A stretch of 16,015 bases of DNA, from assembly GCA_964428935.1 (NCBI GenBank), contig CAYSAG010000104.1, positions 1 through 16,015 of the forward strand, in the 5' to 3' direction. How positions within the stretch are numbered: the first letter of the stretch is position 1; every line of letters starts with the position of its first letter. The stretch comes from JAADHY01 sp964428935 (GTDB lineage Bacteria > Planctomycetota > Planctomycetia > Planctomycetales > Planctomycetaceae). Below are positions 1-7,321 of the stretch, piece after piece. The position numbers and the translations under genes were made by a program. The notes under the pieces were generated by a model that saw nothing but the letters and a program-made list of their open reading frames with translations, was not told the DNA's origin and did not search any database.

Positions 1-615
1 CTCGAAAGCAGCGAACGGCAATTGGCGGCCGACCTGGAGCATGCCATGCGGCGGTTGGGAGCGGACCGGCAGGCCTTTCAAATGAGTGACGTCATTGTTG
101 CAGCAGGGCCCAACAGCGCGTCGTGCCACCACGTGCCCACGGAGCGAAAGGTGCGGCCGGGCGAGCCACTGCTGTTCGACTGGGGGGCGGAGCTGGACGG
201 CTACCGAAGCGACGTGACACGAGTGGTCTTTGTGCGCGAAGTGGCCGACCCGTTCGCGGAACTGTACGAAGTGGTGGAGCGGGCGTTGGAAGAGGCCACG
301 CGGCGTCTGCGGCCGGGCGTCACGTGCCGGAGCGTCGACCGAGCGGCTCGGGAAGTCCTCGAACAGGCCGGCTACGGCGACCGGTTCATTCACGGACTGG
401 GACACGGAATCGGACTGGAAATTCACGAACAGCCTCGGCTGACCACTTCACCCCAAGTGCGTCTGCGACGAAACATGCTGTTGACGCTGGAGCCGGGCGT
501 CTACTTGAAAGGTGTGGGCGGCGTGCGGTTGGAAAACGACCTGCTGGTCACGCCGGACGGCTGCGAGAACCTGTGCTCGTTGCCGACTCGGTTGCGCGAC
601 GCCGTCGTGCGGTGA
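1..615 (+). CDS. M24 family metallopeptidase (Xaa-Pro aminopeptidase type), C-terminal part, 5' end outside the window
   Basis: The reading frame is open from the first base, so the gene starts outside the window; the TTG at 22 is unlikely to be the real start. The visible ~204 residues are the pita-bread catalytic domain of M24 peptidases. All five metal ligands can be seen: Asp in FDWGAELDGY (codon 178-180), Asp in SDVTR (211-213), His in GHGIG (403-405), Glu in LEPGVY (490-492) and Glu in RLEND (532-534). The family uses a dinuclear metal centre to remove N-terminal residues, typically those preceding proline. An upstream creatinase-like N-domain is expected outside the window but cannot be seen. 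Prolidase or a creatinase-like hydrolase is an alternative, because the specificity residues are not visible here. The gene converges with the PAP2 gene. Confidence 0.9.
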   Translation, partial: LESSERQLAADLEHAMRRLGADRQAFQMSDVIVAAGPNSASCHHVPTERKVRPGEPLLFDWGAELDGYRSDVTRVVFVREVADPFAELYEVVERALEEATRRLRPGVTCRSVDRAAREVLEQAGYGDRFIHGLGHGIGLEIHEQPRLTTSPQVRLRRNMLLTLEPGVYLKGVGGVRLENDLLVTPDGCENLCSLPTRLRDAVVR

Positions 616-883
616 CGGCGCGGCGACGGGACGGCCCGGCACCGGCCGGGGGCGGCGACTTCCGAACGGACGGGACCGAGCTCACGGCCACGGCCGGAGC
701 GAGGTCTGCTCGTCGAAGGGCGCAAAAGCCGTTCACTCGTGCGGACAACACGCGTCGCCGCTGCTTGCTTCAGAGTTTCGGTCAGAAGCCGTCCCGGCTG
801 ACGGGAACCGGAGCCCACGTTCTGTCCAGTCGGTCGAAGCTCCCCCCGTCGAAAGCGACCCTTGGAACCCGGACGCAGCCGGT
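616..883. other. Convergent intergenic region with a GC-rich hairpin
   Basis: This stretch separates the stop of the M24 peptidase (+) from the stop of the PAP2 gene (-). Open frames across it are Arg/Ser-rich and look like GC-driven shadows. A short inverted repeat, CCGG-type with a five-base stem (635-639 with 646-650), follows the peptidase stop but has no T-run. It could help termination, but this is weak. Confidence 0.3.
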
Positions 884-2302
884 TCAAAAACGGGTCGTCA
901 CACTCAGGCCCGCCGCGTGGTTGTCCGGGTCGGAAAACGGAACGACGCGCACGCAACCGGTTTGTCCCAGGTGACTCTTTGCGACCGACTTGCCAATGAC
1001 GTAGCCCAGTGCGGCGCCGAAGAGCACGTCCGACAGGTCGTGGTCCCGCTCGTCAATGCGGCTCCAACCAATCAGCCCGGCCAGCGCAAACGCCGGCAGC
1101 CCCACCTTCGGACCGTAGTACTCGTCCAACACAGCGGCAAAGGCGAAGCTGCTGGAGGTGTGGTAGGAGGGAAACCCGAACTGGCCGCCGTTCCAGTCCT
1201 GCGACGGCCGTTTTGTGTTCACGGCCGCTTTGAGGAGGACGGTCGCGGTGGTCGTCAGACCGTAAGCGTTAATGGCCGTCAAGGCCAACTCGTGCAGCTG
1301 GTCGTTGCGGCTCCACACGCTGTAGGCGTAGGTGCCGAAGAGCAGGGGAAGTTGGACCTCGGCCTGACCGAGTCGGCCCAGCGTCTTGCTGCCCTCTTCC
1401 CACCGGTCGGGGTGGCGAGCGGTGTACTGGCGGACTTTGCCGTCCCAGTCCTGGTGGACGGCGACGGCAACGGCCGCGGCGGCGGAAAGAAGAGCCGCGT
1501 TTTTCCAGTTGACGGCGTCTTGGACGTCTCGGCCCAGCGAAGGCAGAAGGCCTCGCAGGTCGACGCCCACCTGTTCCCAGCGCCCCGGCGGGCCGGTCTG
1601 AAGTGGCGGCGGTGCGCCCTCCAGCCAGCTTGGGTCGGTGACGACGAAGGCCGCCGCGCCGCGTCGGTGGGGCGGCTCGGCGCGGCGTCGAGGCGAGCCG
1701 CTTTCACGGCCGGACGTTTCACGGCCGGAACTCTGACCGCCGGAGGTTTGGTTCGCCAAAGTCGAAGGCCAGGGGCCGGCCGCGTCGACACCGGACGCTG
1801 GCGTGGGCGAGGCGTCTTCCGCAGCCGGCGGTTCTGACGGCCAGTAACCGTCGCAATGAGCCCGTCCGGGGCGGCTCGGACTGGCGTCGCCGTCCGGCTG
1901 TTGAGCCCGAACGGCCAACACGCGCCGCGCCCGCGGCAACCGGAGAGGCTCCGACCCAGCTGACTGCGACTGGGTTCGCTCCGGTAGGAGGGACGGCCCG
2001 TCGTCTGCTGTGGACTCAACGAGTGGCTGCGGCTTTCTGACCGCCGAGGGCTCGGCCGCCTCCGCTCGCGTCGTCTGTGCCAGCGTTTGGGCCGACGACA
2101 CCAGTGCGTCGACCGACCAGCCGGCGTTCGTCCTTCGTCCGACCGACGCGCAGCCGCCGGCTAGCCAAAGCCCCGCCGCAGCGACCAGCAACGCAGCGAC
2201 GTTCGCTCGCCGCACTGCAGGCGAACGCCGAGACCGGCCAGCGGAAGCCTGGGCGTTGGTTGAACTGGTTTGGGCAGTCGGCCAGTTGAGTGTGTCGGGC
2301 AT
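884..2302 (-). CDS. PAP2-superfamily phosphatase with N-terminal lipoprotein-like signal
   Basis: The protein has 472 residues from the ATG at 2302, chosen because it lies 29 bases after the flgJ stop; the longer frame would overlap flgJ. The C-terminal third carries the three PAP2/acid phosphatase motifs: KX6RP (K358 to R365-P366), a PSYH variant of PSGH (378-381) and SRX5HX3D (S414, R415, H421, D425). The histidines are the expected nucleophile and acid/base. Several hydrophobic segments (about 268-282, 340-357, 403-413, 425-440) suggest membrane association. The N-terminus has a hydrophobic stretch ending in LAGGC, giving a possible lipidated Cys51, followed by a ~190-residue Ser/Pro/Arg-rich linker. 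Family members dephosphorylate lipid phosphates such as undecaprenyl pyrophosphate or phosphatidic acid; the substrate here is unknown. It is last in the flagellar block, but a flagellar role is not implied. A GTG near residue 30 is an alternative start. Confidence 0.8.
   Translation of the reverse strand: MPDTLNWPTAQTSSTNAQASAGRSRRSPAVRRANVAALLVAAAGLWLAGGCASVGRRTNAGWSVDALVSSAQTLAQTTRAEAAEPSAVRKPQPLVESTADDGPSLLPERTQSQSAGSEPLRLPRARRVLAVRAQQPDGDASPSRPGRAHCDGYWPSEPPAAEDASPTPASGVDAAGPWPSTLANQTSGGQSSGRETSGRESGSPRRRAEPPHRRGAAAFVVTDPSWLEGAPPPLQTGPPGRWEQVGVDLRGLLPSLGRDVQDAVNWKNAALLSAAAAVAVAVHQDWDGKVRQYTARHPDRWEEGSKTLGRLGQAEVQLPLLFGTYAYSVWSRNDQLHELALTAINAYGLTTTATVLLKAAVNTKRPSQDWNGGQFGFPSYHTSSSFAFAAVLDEYYGPKVGLPAFALAGLIGWSRIDERDHDLSDVLFGAALGYVIGKSVAKSHLGQTGCVRVVPFSDPDNHAAGLSVTTRF
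1702..1729 (-). repeat. Short tandem repeat in the PAP2 linker
   Basis: A 13-base unit, TTTCACGGCCGGA on the plus strand, occurs at 1702-1714 and again at 1717-1729. It encodes the near-repeated SGRET/SGRES in the low-complexity linker. It looks like replication slippage in a disordered region. Confidence 0.6.
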
Positions 2303-2331
2303 GGAGAGGTGTCGCGGACCTTTCCGCTGGG

Positions 2332-2712
2332 TTACGAGTGGGGTTGGTTCAGGTTGAGCCGCAGGCGCTGGGCGAAAGCGTCGAACAACGGGCCGACCCA
2401 TTGGTCGCCGCTCTTTTCGGCCAAGCTCTCGGCCACGGTCTGGTCCAAGTGGGCTTGAAAAATGTCTTCGGCCATTCCTCCGTGGAAGTACGCCGGTTTG
2501 TGCTGGGTTTTCCGCAAAGCCTTAATCATTTCGCGGTAGAACGTGCCCGCGGTGAAGGCGCGAAAAGCCTGCCGCAGGTCGAGCTGCCCGGACGAAAGGG
2601 CCGACGTTGGCGAAGCCAACGGAGGAGGAACCGGTGGAGAGGAGTCGGCCAGCAGCCGGCGTGCGGCGGCCGCTGCCGGCAAAGCGACGGATTGGACGGC
2701 GGTGTTGGCCAT
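2332..2712 (-). CDS. flgJ: FlgJ-type flagellar rod-binding protein, short form
   Basis: The protein has 126 residues from the ATG at 2712, preceded by AAGGAG ten bases upstream (2723-2728). The frame extends further upstream into flgI, but that part is Ser/Thr/Arg-rich and out of character. Residues ~47-117 match the rod-binding domain of FlgJ, including a GTFYREMIKALRKT stretch, an AYFHGG stretch and a C-terminal GPLFDAF. In the family this domain caps or scaffolds the growing rod in the periplasm. The C-terminal muramidase domain of enterobacterial FlgJ (~313 residues) is absent. A separate peptidoglycan hydrolase would then be needed to open the wall. Residues 1-45 are Ala/Pro-rich with no clear signal peptide, as expected for a type III export substrate. 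It follows flgI by 94 bases and precedes the PAP2 gene by 29. Confidence 0.88.
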   Translation of the reverse strand: MANTAVQSVALPAAAAARRLLADSSPPVPPPLASPTSALSSGQLDLRQAFRAFTAGTFYREMIKALRKTQHKPAYFHGGMAEDIFQAHLDQTVAESLAEKSGDQWVGPLFDAFAQRLRLNLNQPHS

Positions 2713-2722
2713 TGAGGCTGAG

Positions 2723-2728
2723 CTCCTT
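2723..2728 (-). promoter_or_regulatory. Ribosome binding site of flgJ
   Basis: AAGGAG on the minus strand lies ten bases before the ATG at 2712. It fixes the start of the short rod-binding protein against the much longer open frame. Confidence 0.65.
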
Positions 2729-2806
2729 GGGAGAAAGCCAGGTCGGTGCTGGAGGAAAGGGACGGTCCGGCGTGTTCTCCGGACCTCGCCTGTGGGTCGT
2801 GAGCGG

Positions 2807-3895
2807 TTAGTGTTCGTCGTAAATGGCGTGCAACTTTCCGGACCGGTGCAGCTCGCGAATGATGCTAATGATGTCCGACGTGGGCACACGAAGCTGGTTG
2901 AGGGCGTCGACCAGTTGTTTGAGCTGCTGGGGCGGGTGACGGGTTGTGTCTTGGTTGAGCATGACGAAGCCGCCGGTGGCCGCCGGTTGGGCCACTGGTT
3001 GTCCGACTTCAATGGTCAGGTTCTTGTGGGAAATGATGACCGGACTGATTTCGACTTCTCCGGTCACGACGACCACCTGCGAGCGGGGATTCACCACCAC
3101 TCGAGCCTCGGTGTGTGGGTTCTCAATGCCCACGTCCAAGACTTGGGCAATGAAGTCGACGGGCGAGTCGCGGTACTGCGGTGGAATGGTCACCTCGACC
3201 ACACCGGGCCCGACGGGCCGAGCCAGGTCCACATTCCCCGCCTCGAAGCTGAATTCGCGGTTGATGGCCGTGGCGACCTCGCTGCTGGTGTAGAAGCTGG
3301 AGTGCTGAGCGTCCAGGAGCAGGGTAATGGTGGGTTGGCCGTTCTTGTAGCTGACGAACGGCGTGACGAAGTCCTCTTCCAACACAATGCCGCCGGGAAT
3401 CTTTCCGACCGTCGGGACGTCCGGGTCTTCGATGTAAATGGGTCCCGAGGCCAGACCGACGGCCGTGTCGTCTTCGATGTCCGCCGTCTCGACCGGCGTC
3501 ACCAGCAGCCGGCCGCCACGCAGGCTTTTCGCTCCGAACGGCGAGCTGACAATGCAGTCGATTTTCTGACCGCGCCGCAGTCCGGTTTTCGGAATCGTTC
3601 CCGAGACCAACACCAAGGCCACGTTGTCCGCGTTACGACGGAGTTCGTCTTCCCGCAGTACGGGCGTGTTCAGCAACCGCAACGCAGCGGCCAACGAGCG
3701 AATGGCCGGCAGGTTTTCGCCGCCGTCGCCCGTGCCCTTCAAACCGACGACCAAGCCGATTCCCACCAATTGAATTTCTTTCTGCCCGTAAATGGTGCAG
3801 ATGTTTTCGAGCCGCGTTCGGGCCGGCGTGCGGCTTGGCCAAAGGCCGGCCGTTAGCCAGGCGAGCACCGTCAGGACCAGTGGTAACCTACGCAC
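2807..3895 (-). CDS. flgI: Flagellar P-ring protein FlgI
   Basis: The protein has 362 residues, close to the ~365 typical of FlgI. It forms the periplasmic P ring around the distal rod in the peptidoglycan layer. The start is a GTG at 3895 preceded by a perfect AGGAGGG five bases upstream. The longer ATG frame would overlap flgH. Residues 1-~28 form a Sec signal peptide (two Arg, then a Leu/Val/Ala-rich core). The mature part opens with the family-typical region around GLVVGLKGTGDG. The C-terminus has LVDALNQLRVPTSDIISII and then GKLHA, matching the end of FlgI. It lies 17 bases after the flgH stop, so translational coupling is likely. FlgA upstream is its expected periplasmic chaperone. Confidence 0.96.
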   Translation of the reverse strand: MRRLPLVLTVLAWLTAGLWPSRTPARTRLENICTIYGQKEIQLVGIGLVVGLKGTGDGGENLPAIRSLAAALRLLNTPVLREDELRRNADNVALVLVSGTIPKTGLRRGQKIDCIVSSPFGAKSLRGGRLLVTPVETADIEDDTAVGLASGPIYIEDPDVPTVGKIPGGIVLEEDFVTPFVSYKNGQPTITLLLDAQHSSFYTSSEVATAINREFSFEAGNVDLARPVGPGVVEVTIPPQYRDSPVDFIAQVLDVGIENPHTEARVVVNPRSQVVVVTGEVEISPVIISHKNLTIEVGQPVAQPAATGGFVMLNQDTTRHPPQQLKQLVDALNQLRVPTSDIISIIRELHRSGKLHAIYDEH

Positions 3896-3900
3896 GGCTT

Positions 3901-3907
3901 CCCTCCT
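3901..3907 (-). promoter_or_regulatory. Strong ribosome binding site deciding the GTG start of flgI
   Basis: AGGAGGG on the minus strand lies five bases before GTG at 3895-3893 and just after the flgH TAG. It is the strongest Shine-Dalgarno sequence in the window and rules out the upstream ATG at 4087. Confidence 0.8.
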
Positions 3908-3912
3908 GACGT

Positions 3913-4878
3913 CTAGAACGGCGACAACAGGTCGTACAGGAAGACACCCCAGGGACGCTTGGTACTGCCGAAGACAGTGCCTTTCTGCGTCTTCTCGATT
4001 CGCAGGTTGGCAATGTTCTCGCTGTAAGCGGTGTTGTCCGGGCCGACGTCCTCGGCCCTCAGTTCGCCAGTCAACCGGTACTCCCACACGCCCTGCGTCG
4101 TGCGAATCGTCTTGCGGGCCTCCAGCACCAAGTTCCCGTTGGGCAACACGTCGACGACCGTTGCAGCAATGCGGTAACGCACGCCTTCTTCGTCTCTGAC
4201 ACGGCCCGTCGTGTTCAGCCGGCTCTGCAGGTTCGTGTCAATGGTAGGTGAGCTCTCGGCGGCGTTGGTCAAATTGCCCGTCTCGCCAATGCGGACGAAT
4301 TCCCGCAGCTCGGCCTTCAAGTTGGCGTTCCGCACTCGGTCCAACCGAGACCGCACCGTGACTTCGGCCTTTTCGTCGACAATGATCGTAATGATGTCGT
4401 GCACTTTGATTTCTCGTTGTTCGGGCGGGTCAATGTAAATCCACGAGTAGTCGCGAATGCTTCGCCGACGACGCACCGGCCGAATGACGGTTTCGGCTCC
4501 GGCCGGACCGACGGCACGAGCGGCCGGAAAGGCCGAACGGCCGGCACGCTTGACGCTGGATGCGGGCGACAAGCCAGACGCCCCTCCAGACGTGCCGGTT
4601 ACTCCGGGCAGCCCCGGCAGGCGGGGCTGGCGGGTCGCTTGCACGTCGGGAGGTGGAACGACCGTCAGCAGAGGCCCGGACGTCCGACCCGCTCGACCAC
4701 CGCGCCGCTGCCCCTGCTGCGTCAGCTCCGGCAGGACCATTGACAGTGGTCCTCGCACTTGACGGGGCGAGCTGGAAAGGCCGTTTCGACCTTGGGCCAC
4801 CGCGACTGAGACCACAGCGAGCCACACGCCTGCTCCGGTCAGCAGGAAACGAACGCCACCTCGCCAACCTCCTCTCAT
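3913..4878 (-). CDS. flgH: Flagellar L-ring protein FlgH, without a lipobox
   Basis: The protein has 321 residues against ~230 in enterobacteria. FlgH forms the outer-membrane L ring. Residues 1-28 are a signal peptide with a hydrophobic core ending AVA, followed by Gln; this suggests signal peptidase I cleavage. No cysteine occurs anywhere in the protein, so it cannot be the usual lipoprotein. Residues ~30-140 are a Gly/Pro/Arg/Ser-rich linker. The conserved FlgH domain follows (~144-321): DIITIIVDEKAEV, a conserved SRLNTTG stretch, the LPNGNLVLEARKTI core, and the family-typical C-terminal end. The ATG overlaps the flgA stop as ATGA, with AGGGAGGA eight bases upstream (4887-4894). The linker may replace the lipid anchor functionally; that is inference. 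Confidence 0.93.
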   Translation of the reverse strand: MRGGWRGGVRFLLTGAGVWLAVVSVAVAQGRNGLSSSPRQVRGPLSMVLPELTQQGQRRGGRAGRTSGPLLTVVPPPDVQATRQPRLPGLPGVTGTSGGASGLSPASSVKRAGRSAFPAARAVGPAGAETVIRPVRRRRSIRDYSWIYIDPPEQREIKVHDIITIIVDEKAEVTVRSRLDRVRNANLKAELREFVRIGETGNLTNAAESSPTIDTNLQSRLNTTGRVRDEEGVRYRIAATVVDVLPNGNLVLEARKTIRTTQGVWEYRLTGELRAEDVGPDNTAYSENIANLRIEKTQKGTVFGSTKRPWGVFLYDLLSPF

Positions 4879-6029
4879 GGCCGGTTTCCTCCCTGAGCTT
4901 GCGGCCGAGGCCGAACGGGCGGGACGAACGGCTCAAACCGAATCGCTCCCGTCGCGTCCTGGTAAGACGCTCGCACCACGCTCCCCGTCCGCACCACTTC
5001 CGCCTCGTGGTAGCCGGTCACCGTGGCCGTAATGGTCTCGCGTCCGTCCAGACTGACCAGAGTAATGACGTCGCCGCGAGCGCCTTCGTCGCGTGCTCGG
5101 AACGGGCGTCGGACCACAATGCCGCCGGCGCGGCAGTACACGGTGACAATGTCGTTACGACGGACCAACGGCACCGTGCGCACGTCTTCGGGACGAATCG
5201 GCTCACCGGGTCGCAACGTGCGGACCGCCTCTTTGCCAACCACCTCGTCGGCCCGCGCCAACGCTCCCGACGGCTCGTCGACGGCCACCACCGTCAAGTC
5301 CTCCGGTTGCAAAACCTTTCCTCGCGGCACCGGGTAACGGACGGTCAGGACGGTGGGGCGAGCGGTCAGGCGGCAGACGAGCTGTATTTCCCGCGGAAAC
5401 TGTCCGCCGTCGAGCAGACGCAGAGTCAACGTCTGTGGCACGTCCAGGCGAGGCTGCAGGCCGAGGACCTCCAGGGTCTCGGCGTCGGCCGAAAGCACCA
5501 GCGGAACGTCCGGCTGCTGCAGCCGCACCGTCACTTGAACGCCGGAGGCGTCTCGAACCAGCGTTCGCAGCTGCCGGTAAACGGCCTGCACGACCTTCCG
5601 CTCGGCCAACCGAGCTTGGCTCTGGGAAGGCGTTGGCTGCGGCTTCTGTCGCGGAGCCTCGGGACGGCTGACCAACACACGCGTCGGCCCGGAGAACTCG
5701 GTGGCCGACAGGTCAACGCCCCGAGCCTCCAGGCGCGACCGAATCGAAACGAAGTCGAGAACGGTTTGACGTCCCGGCGGTGGAGCGGGAGCCAGCACGA
5801 TTTGCCGAAGTTCTTCTTCACGCCGCCCGTCTGCGTCGTAAACGTCGGCGACGTCGCCCAACCGGACGACTGACGCGGTCACCCGGGCCGTTCGGTGAAA
5901 ACGAATCAACGCGGCGTCCAACGGAATGGTCCACCACGCGAGCACCACCACGACCACGCCGGACACCACCCCGGCGGTCGAAACTTTCCTGTGGGGTCGG
6001 TGCCAAATTCGTTGAGTCGAAACGCTCAT
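4875..6029 (-). CDS. flgA: Flagellar P-ring assembly chaperone FlgA
   Basis: The protein has 384 residues from the ATG at 6029. The open frame extends 71 codons further upstream, but that part is Arg-rich and non-protein-like. FlgA assists assembly of FlgI into the P ring in the periplasm. A basic N-terminus and a hydrophobic core (~20-33) form a signal peptide or anchor, with possible cleavage around residue 39. The SAF/ChapFlgA region lies at ~229-350: a VPRGKVLQPEDL stretch, a VVGKEAVRTLRPGEPI stretch, a DIVTVYCRAGGIVV stretch, and DVITLVSLDGRETITATV. This last part matches the C-terminal beta-rich half of FlgA. The N-terminal ~180 residues are less recognisable. The stop overlaps the flgH start by four bases (ATGA). 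It is separated from flgG by an unusually long gap. The ribosome binding site is weak. Confidence 0.92.
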   Translation of the reverse strand: MSVSTQRIWHRPHRKVSTAGVVSGVVVVVLAWWTIPLDAALIRFHRTARVTASVVRLGDVADVYDADGRREEELRQIVLAPAPPPGRQTVLDFVSIRSRLEARGVDLSATEFSGPTRVLVSRPEAPRQKPQPTPSQSQARLAERKVVQAVYRQLRTLVRDASGVQVTVRLQQPDVPLVLSADAETLEVLGLQPRLDVPQTLTLRLLDGGQFPREIQLVCRLTARPTVLTVRYPVPRGKVLQPEDLTVVAVDEPSGALARADEVVGKEAVRTLRPGEPIRPEDVRTVPLVRRNDIVTVYCRAGGIVVRRPFRARDEGARGDVITLVSLDGRETITATVTGYHEAEVVRTGSVVRASYQDATGAIRFEPFVPPVRPRPQAQGGNRP

Positions 6030-6393
6030 GGTTCCGTCGACTTCGCTCACGTCAGCGCTTTTCTTGCGGCTCGTTTGTGCCGTCTTCGACGCACCGACGC
6101 GGGGTCGGTCGAGGCGGCGAAACCCGGAACGCCCGCGACGTTCCAACGCCGCCCGTTGGCCGCGAGGGTCCAACGAGCCGTGTGGCCGAGTTGTTGTTCT
6201 CTCCGGAGCCCCAAGACGCTCAACACACCGAAAGGCGACCAACGGAGGACGGCCCGGCGGAAAACGCCGTCGGTCTTTTCCGCTGGAAACCGAAGGAAAG
6301 GGGGTTTCGAGTTGAGTGGACCGCGTTACGACGGCGCCAACAAACAGGCTCGTGCCGCGTTTCAGGCGGCTTGTCCCGTCCGCCGCGGCAGGA
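6030..6393. other. Long non-coding gap between flgG and flgA
   Basis: This 364-base interval is unusual inside an otherwise compact operon. I see no protein-like frame: the minus frame continuing into flgA and the plus frames are Arg/Ser-rich shadows. It contains a small perfect hairpin, CGGCG/CGCCG with a five-base loop (6255-6269). Read on the plus strand this is followed by TCTTTT, but no plus-strand gene precedes it. A second short hairpin, TTTCC/GGAAA, lies at 6277-6289. No sigma-28 or sigma-54 promoter was recognised. It could hold an internal promoter, a processing site or an attenuator. Confidence 0.4.
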
Positions 6394-7194
6394 CTAGTAC
6401 CGTCTCAAGTTGGCCAACAGTTGCAACATTTGATCGGCCGCTTCCACGACTTGGCTGTTCAGTTCGAAATGCCGTTGAGTCTTAATCAGGTCGACCAGCT
6501 CCCGCACCGGCTCGACGTTCGAGGCCTCCAGGAACCGCTGCCGGAGCGTGCCGAGCCCTTCCTGGCCCGGGTTGGCAATGATGGGAGTTCCCGACGCTGG
6601 AGACTCTGCAAACAAGTTTTCGCCTTCTTGGATCAATCCCTGCGGGTTGACGAACCGAGCCAGCTGAATCTGGCCGACCTCTTGCAAGTCGGTCGAGCCG
6701 GGCACGCGCACCTGCACCAGCCCGTCGGCATTGATGCTGATTTCGATTGCGTCTTGCGGAATGGTGATGGCGGGTTCGAGCAACCGACCCCGGTCGGCCG
6801 AGGCGAGCACGAGCTGGCCGTCGGCGTTGACGCTGAAGGTGCCGGCGCGGGTGTAGAGCGTCTGCGTGCCGTCGGTGACTTGGAAAAACCCGTCGCCGAC
6901 AATGGCCAAGTCCAGCTCCTGCCCGGTCTCGATCAGCGAGCCGTGGCGTTGGTCGAGGGCCGTCGAGGAAACTCGCGTGCCCAGACCGACGTCGATTCCC
7001 AACGGCGTGATTTGTCCTTGAGAGTCTCGCGTGCCGGGCAGCATGAGGTGGTCGTAGAACAGGTCTTCGAAATTGACCCGAGTGCGTTTGAAGGCCGTCG
7101 TGCCCGCGTTGGCCAAATTGTTCGCAATGACGTCCAGGTTGAACTGCGAGGCCTCCATTCCCGAGGCCGCCGCATGCATGGCTCGAATGGTCAT
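6394..7194 (-). CDS. flgG: Flagellar distal rod protein FlgG
   Basis: The protein has 266 residues, close to the ~260 typical of FlgG, which builds the distal rod that passes through the P and L rings. The N-terminal flagella basal-body rod motif ANNLANAGTTAFKR lies at ~24-38. The central DGFFQV and YTRAGTFSVNADGQLV are typical of the FlgE/F/G family. The C-terminal helix region (EPVRELVDLIKTQRHFELNS, then AADQMLQLLANLR) matches the conserved rod/hook C-terminal domain. There is no signal peptide, as expected for a type III exported protein. The ATG at 7194 has GCGGAG about nine to ten bases upstream. It follows flgF by 127 bases. FlgG rather than FlgF is assigned from length, the LPGTRDSQG region and its position next to the ring genes. 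Confidence 0.95.
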   Translation of the reverse strand: MTIRAMHAAASGMEASQFNLDVIANNLANAGTTAFKRTRVNFEDLFYDHLMLPGTRDSQGQITPLGIDVGLGTRVSSTALDQRHGSLIETGQELDLAIVGDGFFQVTDGTQTLYTRAGTFSVNADGQLVLASADRGRLLEPAITIPQDAIEISINADGLVQVRVPGSTDLQEVGQIQLARFVNPQGLIQEGENLFAESPASGTPIIANPGQEGLGTLRQRFLEASNVEPVRELVDLIKTQRHFELNSQVVEAADQMLQLLANLRRY

Positions 7195-7321
7195 GGCTTG
7201 CTACTCCGCTGTCCCTAGCTCACTCTCTCCTCGCTCCTCGGCACAGCTCAGACGCCACGGCCGGCGTTCCCGGTTGTGGCGCTCGGTTTGTGCCTTCCAG
7301 GGGAAACCGACGCTACCGGCG

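Noticed and set aside
123..974. Long plus-strand frame covering the M24 gene and beyond
   Set aside because: Arg/Gly/Ala-rich translation with no family features; it overlaps a clear M24 domain in another frame.
512..1837. 441-codon plus-strand frame opposite the PAP2 gene
   Set aside because: Antisense to the PAP2 motifs; its composition is that of a high-GC shadow frame.
6255..6279. Hairpin followed by TCTTTT, like a plus-strand intrinsic terminator
   Set aside because: No plus-strand gene ends nearby and the stem is only five pairs; on the operon strand there is no T-run.
6431..6438. Second GCCGATCA-like sigma-28 -10 element inside flgG
   Set aside because: No TAAA at the proper spacing; it lies within coding sequence.
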